Positions 44,759 through 52,934 of a stretch of DNA of 64,000 nt are shown here, one piece after another. A program made the position numbers and the translations under genes. Below the pieces are notes generated by a model, which was not told where the DNA came from, ran no database searches, and saw only the letters and a program-made list of their open reading frames with translations. The stretch comes from UBA1756 sp045132235 (GTDB taxonomy: Bacteria; Bacteroidota; Bacteroidia; Bacteroidales; WCHB1-69). The number at the start of each line of letters is the position of its first letter. Within the stretch, counting starts at the first letter, position 1. The DNA lies in NCBI GenBank assembly GCA_045132235.1, contig JBGURX010000026.1, forward strand, positions 31,940 through 95,939. Reading direction: 5' to 3'.

Positions 44759-45457
44759 ATGACAGAAATTCCTGACGGACAGTGTATTAGTATGAATGCT
44801 GGAGCTAAAAGAAATGTTCCGGTCAGTTCCGTTTTTGCAAATGCCAAAGACGGGAAGTCGGTAGAGTATGCCCCCGCCGCGGCGCCTCTCCATTGGTTCC
44901 CCATCCGCGCCACCTACCACCGCGCACAGAAAGTCTATGACCGGCTGGTGGAACTCAACGACGGCCGCTACGAGCCCTACCTCCCCACACTTTGCAGCAT
45001 CGAGTGCGCCGACGGCGGCAAAACCGGTCATCCGGAGCCGCAAGTCCGTACGGAGCCGCTCGACAAAGGACTGCTGTTCGTGCGCGCCTCGCTGCCCGAC
45101 TACCGCCGGCTGTTGGAGACCGCATCGCAGGTGCCCGGACTGACACCCTATTACAACCACTTTGCCACCAACGAGTTCGGCCGCAACGAGCTGCTGATCG
45201 TTCCCGACCGCCAGATGGAGAGCTTCCGCATCATCGTCGAGTCACGCAACCATGACATCCTCGTTAACCAGACGCAGGTGCCGTCCCTCATCGAGGGCGA
45301 CCATGTGGTGGTCACCGGCGGGGCCTTCGCCGGCGTGGAGGGCATCGTGATGAAATACCGCCACCAGAAACGCGTCTTCGTGCAGCTGCAGGGTGTCGGC
45401 ACCTACGCCACCGCCTACATCCCCAGCGCCTTCTTGGAACGGAAAACGGAAAACTGA
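44759..45457 (+). CDS. upxY: UpxY-family transcription antiterminator (NusG-like)
   Basis: 232 residues. The NGN domain begins at about residue 45 (HWFPIRATYHRAQKVYDRLV) and the KOW domain is at 180-215 (EGDHVVVTGGAFAGVEGIV). A 44-residue N-terminal extension exceeds the usual UpxY length of about 170-190; a later in-frame ATG (44792) is possible. UpxY proteins bind RNA polymerase and allow read-through of the leader of their own capsule operon in Bacteroides. Here the expected downstream operon begins only at 53755. Its stop codon lies inside a period-7 microsatellite. Confidence 0.88.
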   Translation: MTEIPDGQCISMNAGAKRNVPVSSVFANAKDGKSVEYAPAAAPLHWFPIRATYHRAQKVYDRLVELNDGRYEPYLPTLCSIECADGGKTGHPEPQVRTEPLDKGLLFVRASLPDYRRLLETASQVPGLTPYYNHFATNEFGRNELLIVPDRQMESFRIIVESRNHDILVNQTQVPSLIEGDHVVVTGGAFAGVEGIVMKYRHQKRVFVQLQGVGTYATAYIPSAFLERKTEN

Positions 45458-45468
45458 AAACGGAAAAT
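45441..45468. repeat. Period-7 microsatellite containing the upxY stop
   Basis: Units GGAAAAC, GGAAAAC, TGAAAAC, GGAAAAT. The third unit supplies the TGA stop of upxY (45455-45457), so the last five codons are repeat-derived. Confidence 0.8.
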
Positions 45469-45472
45469 GTAA

Positions 45473-45492
45473 AGACGCAGTGCACTGCGTCT
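45473..45492. repeat. REP-like palindrome AGACGC...GCGTCT
   Basis: A perfect 20-bp palindrome directly after the period-7 array. A second palindrome of the same class and flank occurs at 47346, on the other side of the AAA ATPase gene. Confidence 0.75.
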
Positions 45493-45503
45493 CATAGAAA
45501 ATC

Positions 45504-47324
45504 ATGGGCCTTTACATCAACATAGGGAATGACGGCTTTCGCGCGGCGCGAAACGGTGAGTACATTGACAAGAGCGATTTGATTGAGCTTGTCAATGGTT
45601 CGCTGAATTCCGAGCGGCAGTTCATGTGCGTCAGCCGTGCCCGCCGTTTTGGCAAGTCGATGGCGGCAAAGATGCTGAACGCCTACTACGACCATTCGTG
45701 CCAATCCGAAGAGCTGTTCCGTGATTTGAAGATTGCCAAATGTCCTTCCTTCCCTCAGCATCTGAATAAATATCCTGTGCTGTATGTGGATATGACCAAT
45801 TTCATCACCCGCTACAGGAATAGTGGTGATATGGTGCAACATATCCAGTCCGATATTCTGGCGGAGTTGAAAGAGGCCTATCCCAATGTGAAATACGGTA
45901 CGAACGATGACTTGCTCTCGGCGTTGTATACCATTGTGCAACAGGCAGAACCGTCCAAGTTCATTATGATTGTGGATGAGTGGGACGCCATTCTGCGCGA
46001 ACCCAACGCTGAATGTGATGAGGGCGAAAGGTATGTGGATTTTCTCCGTCTGCTTTTCAAATCGGGCAACTCGTTGTCGGTCTTTGCCGGGGTGTATATG
46101 ACGGGAATTTTACCCATCAAGAAATACAAAACGCAGTCGGCGTTGAACAATTTTGAGGAATACACCATGATCTCGCCGGGTGAGATGGCGGCTTGTTTCG
46201 GCTTTACGGATGAGGAGGTTTCAGATTTGTGCAGTCGCCATAAGATTGACAAAGAGCAAATCAAACTATGGTATGACGGCTATCGGATCGGCGGTCAAGC
46301 ATCAATCTACAATCCTTTGTCTGTGATCCGGGCGATTCGCCGTCGGTACTGTGAAAGTTACTGGTCCAATACAGGTACGTACGAAACGGTGTCGCATTAC
46401 ATCAAGATGAATTTCGAGGGGTTGAAGGATGATGTGATTAAGTTGCTGGCGGGGGAACGCTGTAACGTGAATACCAAGAATTTCCAGAATGACCTGAATG
46501 TCATCAACAGCAAGAACGACATTTTTACGGTGCTGATTCATTTAGGTTATCTTTCATACGACAGGGATACGAACGAGTGCTCCATCCCCAACAAGGAGAT
46601 TGGCTTGGAGTTTGAAAATGCGGTGGAGGACACCGGATGGAATGTTATTTCGGATGCTTTGAAACAATCCGAGCAGTTGCTGCAATGGACGATTGCCGGC
46701 GATGCTGAACGGGTGGCCGATGCCATAGACCGCATCCATTCCGACAATACCGGCATCTTGCAGTACAATGATGAAAATTCGCTGGCGTGTGTGCTTGCTT
46801 TGGCGTATTATGCGGCGAAGAACAAATATGCAATCATTCGGGAACTGCCGACAGGCAAAGGTTTTGCGGATTTGGTGTTGGTTCCTCGCCGGGAAGTGGA
46901 TATGCCTGCTATCGTCCTTGAATTGAAATACAATCATTCTTCCAAAACCGCCATTGACCAGATCAAGGACAAACGCTATACCGATTTGCTTATGGACTAT
47001 GTGGGAGAGGTGGTTTTGGTAGGGGTGAACTATGACAAGCGAAGCAAGCGGCACCAGTGTAGCATTGAGAGGGTTGCAAAAGGATCCCAAAGCGTAGGTT
47101 GTAATGTCCCTGAAAATGTCCCTGAAAATGTCCCTGAAAAAAGACAAAGGATGATTATAGAAAAGATTCAATCTGATCCTTTCGTTACCATTCCAAAATT
47201 AGCTATGATTTGTTCTGTGAATGAAAAAACCATCAAAAGGGATATTCAACAACTCAAATCTCTCGGTCTTCTCACCCGCATCGGCCCGGCCAAGGGCGGC
47301 TGGTGGAAGGTGGAGAAGAATTGA
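45504..47324 (+). CDS. AAA-ATPase-like / PD-(D/E)XK protein with winged-helix tail
   Basis: 606 residues. The N-part (AAA-ATPase_like, PF09820 type) has a Walker A variant SRARRFGKSM near residue 48 and a Walker B-like IVDEWDAI. The C-part carries a PD-(D/E)XK nuclease motif, FADLVLV then IVLELKYN near residue 472. Residues about 530-606 add NVPENVPENVPE and a winged helix (TIPKLAMICSVNEKTIKRDI) like those closing RecG-related AAA_4 proteins, which is unusual for this family. Function unknown; nuclease-ATPase roles in mobile or defense DNA are plausible. Flanked on both sides by microsatellite and palindrome, inserted between upxY and its operon. Confidence 0.8.
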   Translation: MGLYINIGNDGFRAARNGEYIDKSDLIELVNGSLNSERQFMCVSRARRFGKSMAAKMLNAYYDHSCQSEELFRDLKIAKCPSFPQHLNKYPVLYVDMTNFITRYRNSGDMVQHIQSDILAELKEAYPNVKYGTNDDLLSALYTIVQQAEPSKFIMIVDEWDAILREPNAECDEGERYVDFLRLLFKSGNSLSVFAGVYMTGILPIKKYKTQSALNNFEEYTMISPGEMAACFGFTDEEVSDLCSRHKIDKEQIKLWYDGYRIGGQASIYNPLSVIRAIRRRYCESYWSNTGTYETVSHYIKMNFEGLKDDVIKLLAGERCNVNTKNFQNDLNVINSKNDIFTVLIHLGYLSYDRDTNECSIPNKEIGLEFENAVEDTGWNVISDALKQSEQLLQWTIAGDAERVADAIDRIHSDNTGILQYNDENSLACVLALAYYAAKNKYAIIRELPTGKGFADLVLVPRREVDMPAIVLELKYNHSSKTAIDQIKDKRYTDLLMDYVGEVVLVGVNYDKRSKRHQCSIERVAKGSQSVGCNVPENVPENVPEKRQRMIIEKIQSDPFVTIPKLAMICSVNEKTIKRDIQQLKSLGLLTRIGPAKGGWWKVEKN

Positions 47325-47341
47325 AAATTGAAAACGGAAAA
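47321..47341. repeat. Period-7 microsatellite containing the AAA-gene stop
   Basis: Units TTGAAAA, TTGAAAA, CGGAAAA. The first includes the TGA stop (47322-47324). Same type and same downstream palindrome as at 45441. Confidence 0.8.
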
Positions 47342-47345
47342 TGTA

Positions 47346-47405
47346 GAGACGCGATTTATCGCGTCTCACGGAGAGACGAACGTAAAGACGTGCTGTAGCG
47401 CGTCT
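47346..47405. repeat. Two REP-like palindromes
   Basis: GAGACGCGAT...ATCGCGTCTC-type palindrome at 47346-47367 and a related one at 47386-47405 (AGACGTGC/GCGCGTCT, with one G-U pair). They share the flank GAAAACGGAAAATGTA with the copy at 45473. Confidence 0.75.
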
Positions 47406-47407
47406 CA

Positions 47408-47533
47408 TTGAAGAACGACGAACTGCGGAAGAAGTATGGCTCGACAGCGGCAAAACAATTGGCAGACCTAAAGAAGAAGAAGTTGGTTGAATACCGCGGT
47501 GCCAATAAGACCGGTGGATATTATGTGAAATAA
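47408..47533 (+). pseudogene. C-terminal remnant of a winged-helix (AAA_4/RecG-related) protein
   Basis: 42 codons are open to a TAA at 47531-47533: NDELRKKYGSTAAKQLADLK, then KKKLVEYRGANKTGGYYVK. This is the wing and last strand typical of the C-terminus of Schlafen/AlbA-AAA_4 regulators. No upstream domain or start remains, since the preceding bases are palindromic repeat. It looks like the end of a gene whose body was lost. Confidence 0.45.
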
Positions 47534-47807
47534 CCTGAACGTATGGCCGATAGGTATTGATTCCCCACCTCAGCCGATGTTATTCGCAACTTCCCCGTTG
47601 CGCAGTGAATGATAGCCAAAAATGTTGTATTTTGCAGAATTTAATTGAGTTATAAAGTGCAATGCTTTTAGATTTTGTTTAACGGACTTCGCAATGTCTG
47701 AAAGTATAACGTGAAAATATTAAAAATAGAAGTCGCCTAAATTATTTTTCTCCTCTTCTTTGTTATTTATTTATGGATAAGAAATATAAATGAAAGCACA
47801 AGAAGAC

Positions 47808-47815
47808 TATATTTG
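47808..47815 (+). promoter_or_regulatory. -7 promoter box before the decayed gene
   Basis: Reads TATATTTG, 51 bp before the ATG at 47867. Confidence 0.35.
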
Positions 47816-47866
47816 TCCGTCCAAAACAAGTGTGGCAAACTTTCTGATATGGTAGATTAGACAACG

Positions 47867-48449
47867 ATGAGAAAAAGACAACTCTATCACCAATTAGATG
47901 GAAAGATTCAAGAACCCATAGATGCATTCTATGAGTATAGCATATCAAAGTTATGTCCTTATCATGGAGGGAGAAGTCTTTTCAACTGGTTACATGTGAT
48001 GTTTCAATTGGAATTGATTATATGTACAGTACTATCTTTGATATGGATTTTCAAGGAAATCTTGTAAAAATGAAAAAAACACATATCACTATTTCCACCT
48101 AAATTTTATGATAAAACCCTCTGAAAATTTGGACGATTAAAAATATTTAGCTATAAAAACAGTTCCCAGCATTGGCCAATCATCACATATGGCATTATTA
48201 ACCAAGAAAGAGAAAGTTTAAACTCTTCTATTAACAGAACACCTACATATAAGATTGACAATGTGCCTCAGTTAAGATATGTTACAGAAAAAAATCCCCA
48301 TGGGTTTGATGGTTTATGAGGCATTAACTAAAATGCTTGACAAAGACTGTTCAGTCTGCACTGAAATCATTGACATGCATAATATAAGGTTTAATGAAGA
48401 TATTCGAGTTAAAGTCTCCAATTTAGTAGGTTTGATGCAGAACACATGA
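47867..48449 (+). pseudogene. Decayed membrane-protein gene
   Basis: A coding-like frame starts at 47867 (66 codons ending in a hydrophobic segment, LELIICTVLSLIWIFKEIL). The same frame resumes after stops at 48065 and 48071 (KKHISLFPPKFYDKTL), again after a stop at 48122 (64 codons, KFGRLKIFSYKNSSQHWPII...), then shifts frame at about 48317 for 43 codons (EALTKMLDKDCSVCTEIIDM...). Consistent protein-like composition in one frame across in-frame stops suggests a broken gene of about 190 residues. Family unknown. Confidence 0.4.
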
Positions 48450-48574
48450 AGAATTTCCTGTTTAGAAAGTTGTGGAAAATGATTAAGAACATTTGGGAAA
48501 ATATTGGAGAGTTCAGCTTGTATTTGTTTTGGACTCATTGGATGTATTTGATTTGTAATGAATGACACGCTCGT

Positions 48575-50005
48575 ATGAAAAAACACTTCACAATCTTACA
48601 CATTTCCGACTTACATAAGCCAAAGAATTGTAACCTTAAAAATCTGTTTTATTCTCTACAGACTGATTGTGAGGCTTATACAAAAGATGGCCTATCCAAA
48701 CCGGAAATAGTAGTAATCAGCGGTGATATTGCCGAAGGATCAAAAGATGTTGGCTTCAAAGCCAAAGCCTCTATCAAATCCCAATATGCAGAAGCAAAAG
48801 TGTTCTTGGAAAAACTAACGGATTATTTTTTAGATGGCGACCGAAGCAGGTTAGTGATGGTGCCTGGCAATCATGATTATTGCTATAAGGATTCTAAAGA
48901 AAGCATGACACTTTCACCGGAGATAAATGCTAAAGACGACTTTAATAGATTTAAAACAGCAGACCCTGAGGTAAGATGGAATTGGGAGGATAAACATTTC
49001 TATCATATTACTAACAATGTACCTTATGAGGCTAGGTTCGATTTGTTCAAGGAATTTTATAATGACTTTTATGCTGGAATAAGAAAGCTGCCGGTGGATT
49101 TGGATAGGAATTCATATATCGTTGAGTTAAACAATTATCAGATTGCCTTTATATGTTTCAATAGTTGTCACCGTCTTGACCATCTTAACCCGATGGGATG
49201 TATTTGCCCTGATGCTATCGCTCAAGTTCATCCTAAATTGGTTAACCTAAAAAATATGGGATTCTTGTTGGTGGGAGTTTGGCATCATCATGTCTCAGGG
49301 TTACCTGTAGAGAACAACTACATGGACCATCGCATATTGGATGCGATGATGAGAGAGGATATCAAAATGGGGATGTTTGGCCATCAGCATGTCAGTACGG
49401 CCATCCAAGAGTATAGTGACATAACCTCGAAACGAAGCATTTTGTTGATTAGCAGCGGTAGCCTTTATGGCAATCGACATCAGTTGGTGACAGGTGTGCC
49501 ACGGCAATACAATGTTGTCGGAGTTGAGTTCGACAACGAAGAGGTGACAGTACAATTAAATGTTAGAAAAGATAATAGCCAGTATGGTTATGACATCCCC
49601 CAATGGATGCAATCGCCCATCGGAATAAAGAACCTTCCCAACTACGAGCATAAGCTACGCATAGAAAAGCCAAAGATTGAGTATGTTGTTGAAGATATTG
49701 AGAAGATGGTAATGAACACCCAAAACTATGATTTGGCTTGTGTGCGGCTGAAAGGAACGGGGTTGGATAACGAACTGGTGCTGAAATATTTCGACAATTA
49801 CATATCTAAGGTAAATGACAAAGCATTACTTAAGAAGCTTATCATTGAGCCAAGGACTTCTGTTCAATATTTGACAGCACTTGATACGGCTGTTTCAAAT
49901 AAAGACAAGGAATGGACATTGGCGTTATTGAAACTTGTTGAGTTTCAAACAAATACTTCTCCTTATGTGAAAGAATTGTTGAAACAAGCCAAAAAACTTA
50001 TTTGA
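48575..50005 (+). CDS. Calcineurin-like metallophosphoesterase (candidate defense operon, gene 1)
   Basis: 476 residues. All metallophosphatase motifs are intact: SDLH (D12, H14), SGD (D51), PGNHD (N99, H100), the later WHHH (237-239) and GHQH (270, 272). The catalytic part ends near residue 310. The last 165 residues form an unrecognised helical tail. Such enzymes cleave phosphodiesters in nucleic acids or nucleotide messengers. It heads a tight, AT-rich, four-gene operon (1 bp before the GHKL ATPase gene) and has no signal peptide, so it acts in the cytoplasm. Nuclease or messenger-degrading activity is a guess. Confidence 0.88.
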   Translation: MKKHFTILHISDLHKPKNCNLKNLFYSLQTDCEAYTKDGLSKPEIVVISGDIAEGSKDVGFKAKASIKSQYAEAKVFLEKLTDYFLDGDRSRLVMVPGNHDYCYKDSKESMTLSPEINAKDDFNRFKTADPEVRWNWEDKHFYHITNNVPYEARFDLFKEFYNDFYAGIRKLPVDLDRNSYIVELNNYQIAFICFNSCHRLDHLNPMGCICPDAIAQVHPKLVNLKNMGFLLVGVWHHHVSGLPVENNYMDHRILDAMMREDIKMGMFGHQHVSTAIQEYSDITSKRSILLISSGSLYGNRHQLVTGVPRQYNVVGVEFDNEEVTVQLNVRKDNSQYGYDIPQWMQSPIGIKNLPNYEHKLRIEKPKIEYVVEDIEKMVMNTQNYDLACVRLKGTGLDNELVLKYFDNYISKVNDKALLKKLIIEPRTSVQYLTALDTAVSNKDKEWTLALLKLVEFQTNTSPYVKELLKQAKKLI

Positions 50006-50006
50006 T

Positions 50007-52322
50007 ATGGAAGAGAATTCAAAATTCAAGATACAACTCGACAGGGTGCTTGAGGTGCTGTGTAGTCAGATTTACGACTCGCCTCTGGCCTTGCTGCGTG
50101 AAAATGTCCAGAATGCATACGATGCCATTCTGATGCGACAGTATGTTGACAAGTCGGATACGTATAAGCCACAGATAATAATAACAATCGATGCCAATCA
50201 GCTATCTATTAGCGACAACGGAATAGGAATGAATTCGGAGTCGCTGAAAAAACATTTTTGGACTGCTGGATCAAGCGGTAAGAATAATAACGAGGCACGG
50301 GCAGCTGGTGTGGTTGGAACATTTGGAATTGGAGCTATGGCAAACTTTGGAGTTTGTTCAGAGTTAAAAGTGGTCAGTAGGGCATTTGGAGAGGAAACAA
50401 CCTATACATCAAGCGTGAAGAAGTCGGAACTTTCATTAGAGAACGATTGCATCCATACAGTTGACTATCTGGAGAAGCGCGATGACTATGGTACAACAGT
50501 GACTGCTTTTCTGGCTGCAGGTTTTCACCTAAGTCTGCAAGACGCAAGAAACTATCTCACACCGTATGTCAAGTATATACCCATTCCCGTGATGATGAAC
50601 GGGCAAAATTTGAGCCAGGACCCCATCGCATTAACGGATGGCAGTGATAAGGTAGTAAAAAGTCAGGGATTGGTCAACGAATCTGGTATTTCATTCGACT
50701 ATCAACTTTCGTTTAACACTCACAGCAATATTTCTCCACAGATTTTTATTCAAAATATAGTTCTGAATAGTGTAGTACAAAAAGGGTTCGTCTGTTTGAA
50801 AGCATTAGAGCCTACGTTATATGGGTTGAGGAATTATTTTGGGTTGGCTCCAGTGCCAGTGTCATCGGTGTTTAATTTTGGAGGTATTGTCAACATGTCG
50901 TCGCTTACACCAACGGCGGGTAGGGAAGCTGTTAGTCGGTTCAGTATCAATACGGTTTCCATAATCGTCAGAAAGGCTGATGAGGTGGTGGCGAAAGCGA
51001 TTGCTGCAAATGATATAGCTGACCAATGCCGCGAACTCATTGTTTTTATCAAGAACAACCGCCGGTATGAACTTGCCAATAATATACAAATAACTGTTTG
51101 TGGCAAGGATGAAAGAATGAAACTGGGAGATGTAGCCCCAATAGTGGATGGCAAAGAGGTGAGTTTTTATGAGGGTAGGGATAAACAAATACAAAGTAAT
51201 CATTCAGACGAGAACCATATTCTTCTATTGCCTGCTGATGACAATATCCGTAGGCAGGTACAGATAGCCGTTTTGAATATGAAAGGTATAAAACCTATAC
51301 CTGATACAATAGACATCAAGCCATTCAATACGTTGGAACTGTCCATACCGGAACTTTCAATAGCCACCAAGATCAAGACTGTGATGGCCGACGACTATCT
51401 GATGAATGATGTTACTGTAAGATTCGCCCAAATTTCACATAATTTGGCAAGCACGGTGCAGGTTGAAGATGGGAAGGTGGCGGTTTATCTTTCCAGACAA
51501 TCGTCAGATATCAGCTATTTAAGTGATATATATACCAATAATTACTCGGTGTTTGAGCCGATGATTAAGGACTATGTGAGAACGAAACTATACACCAAGT
51601 TCTCGCAATATGTTCCCTCTTCGACCCGCGACGGGGCAGAAGCACTTTATAACATCTTGCAACGGAAAAGGGAATTATACACCATTGAGTATTCTGAACT
51701 TGGGGAGATGGAATCGGTGATGAAAGACTACCTCGATGGTAAGATCCCGTATAAGGAAGTGTTGAAGGCGGCAACTACCATCAAAAACAAGCAGACACAA
51801 ACTGTGACGAACAAGCAGGTGGGTGATATTGGAGAAGTGATTTCAGGTGGGAGTAACACTGACAATGTGGCTCCACTCAAAGAAGATAATAGTGTAGGAG
51901 TAACTTTGGACGCTTTACCTCCGATGCTGCGTCTTGATATAGACACCAAGTACAAAGTGCTGCATACGGATGACAAGCAACACAGTTTGTCGGGATACAA
52001 CACTTTTCTGGCTGTTTCAGACCGCATGTTCAGGGAATATTATGAATTTTTCCTCCAGCCCCATACCACGCGCATTATCTGGAGCATGCATAAAATTATT
52101 TACATTTTCACGCACGTTTCCAGTAATTTAACTCTTTATTACGACATTGATTTGATGCAAAAACTGGATGGAGATGCAACAGGTGGCAGAATGATACCCA
52201 CATCGACAATCGTGACCAAGGAACGCATCTTCATCCCAGTAATCCCCGATATGGATGACTACTTTAACATCAAAGAGGGGCAATTGAAATTTTCTGTAAG
52301 GTTTGACTCCGTAACACAGTAA
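50007..52322 (+). CDS. HSP90/MORC-like GHKL ATPase (candidate defense operon, gene 2)
   Basis: 771 residues. The Bergerat ATP fold is complete: RENVQNAYDAI (E32, N36), ISDNGIGM (D70, G72, G74), GTFGIGA (G104, G107, G109) and later DDYGTTVTAF. After about residue 220 the protein is an S5-like and helical region that matches neither HtpG nor MutL as far as I can tell. Bacterial GHKL ATPases of this class are known in restriction-type operons and as relatives of eukaryotic MORC. It is the largest protein of the operon and probably the ATP-driven clamp or sensor. The start lies 1 bp after the phosphoesterase stop. Confidence 0.88.
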   Translation: MEENSKFKIQLDRVLEVLCSQIYDSPLALLRENVQNAYDAILMRQYVDKSDTYKPQIIITIDANQLSISDNGIGMNSESLKKHFWTAGSSGKNNNEARAAGVVGTFGIGAMANFGVCSELKVVSRAFGEETTYTSSVKKSELSLENDCIHTVDYLEKRDDYGTTVTAFLAAGFHLSLQDARNYLTPYVKYIPIPVMMNGQNLSQDPIALTDGSDKVVKSQGLVNESGISFDYQLSFNTHSNISPQIFIQNIVLNSVVQKGFVCLKALEPTLYGLRNYFGLAPVPVSSVFNFGGIVNMSSLTPTAGREAVSRFSINTVSIIVRKADEVVAKAIAANDIADQCRELIVFIKNNRRYELANNIQITVCGKDERMKLGDVAPIVDGKEVSFYEGRDKQIQSNHSDENHILLLPADDNIRRQVQIAVLNMKGIKPIPDTIDIKPFNTLELSIPELSIATKIKTVMADDYLMNDVTVRFAQISHNLASTVQVEDGKVAVYLSRQSSDISYLSDIYTNNYSVFEPMIKDYVRTKLYTKFSQYVPSSTRDGAEALYNILQRKRELYTIEYSELGEMESVMKDYLDGKIPYKEVLKAATTIKNKQTQTVTNKQVGDIGEVISGGSNTDNVAPLKEDNSVGVTLDALPPMLRLDIDTKYKVLHTDDKQHSLSGYNTFLAVSDRMFREYYEFFLQPHTTRIIWSMHKIIYIFTHVSSNLTLYYDIDLMQKLDGDATGGRMIPTSTIVTKERIFIPVIPDMDDYFNIKEGQLKFSVRFDSVTQ

Positions 52323-52331
52323 AATAAAATT

Positions 52332-52931
52332 ATGGCAACAGCTAAAGAATACAAACAAGGGATAAAGAAATACCGTAGACTTGTAAAACTCTGGGATGAG
52401 TATTTGAACGACTCGTATGATAAGACTTTTTGGCATGAGGGAAAGTTGTTGGAATATATAGTGCTCCGTGGTTTTGAAATTGAGCGGAATGGTTGTGTGA
52501 CTTATCCCTATAATGTAGAGGATGAAGACATGAAATATGGTGGCCCTATCGAGCAAATAGATGGTGCTGTGCATGTTGATGAATTGCATGCTCTGGTAGA
52601 GTGTAAGGATTATGATTCCACAAAGATAAAAGTAGAACCATTAGCCAAGATGCGAAATCAGCTTGCACGCAGGCATGCTTCAATCTTTGGAATGTTCTTT
52701 TCTGCTACTGAATTTACAATACCAGCTCAAATACAAGTGAAATTCATGGCACCACAATTAATCATTTTATGGTCAAAAGAAGATATTGATTATTGTATTC
52801 GGAATAATAGTTTTATTTCTTGTATGAAAGAAAAATATAGGCAAGCCGTTGAAAATTGCGAATACATATATCCTTATGGCCGTATTCAACAAGAAGATGT
52901 AAGCAACTATTTGGGTAAACCTTTGTTTTAA
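52332..52931 (+). CDS. Mrr-like PD-(D/E)XK nuclease (candidate defense operon, gene 3)
   Basis: 199 residues. The nuclease core reads E41 in LLEYIVLRGFEIE, D77 in EQIDGAV, and E90-x-K92 in LVECKDYDS, the PD-(D/E)XK arrangement. The following LARRHASIFGMFFSATEFT matches the Mrr_cat pattern in which a target-recognition helix precedes GxFxS. It should cut DNA with metal help. It is only the catalytic domain, so target choice must come from partners. The gene starts 9 bp after the GHKL stop and ends 3 bp before the TOPRIM gene. Confidence 0.82.
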   Translation: MATAKEYKQGIKKYRRLVKLWDEYLNDSYDKTFWHEGKLLEYIVLRGFEIERNGCVTYPYNVEDEDMKYGGPIEQIDGAVHVDELHALVECKDYDSTKIKVEPLAKMRNQLARRHASIFGMFFSATEFTIPAQIQVKFMAPQLIILWSKEDIDYCIRNNSFISCMKEKYRQAVENCEYIYPYGRIQQEDVSNYLGKPLF

Positions 52932-52934
52932 CTT

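Larger units (their letters stand above)
47534..48574. other. Gene-poor AT-rich spacer
   Basis: 1041 bp without an intact gene. It holds a promoter-like box at 47808 and a run of broken coding sequence (47867-48449, listed separately). The remaining parts (47534-47800, 48450-48574) show nothing that I can support. Confidence 0.6.

Noticed and set aside
48314..48586. 90-codon minus-strand frame
   Set aside because: It covers the start of the phosphoesterase gene and the decayed plus-strand frame, has no promoter box, and its composition is poor. It cannot be fully excluded.
31234..50007. Possibility that the GHKL ATPase at 50007 is a duplicate HtpG
   Set aside because: Outside the ATP-binding motifs it shares no HtpG middle-domain pattern, and its operon contains nucleases.
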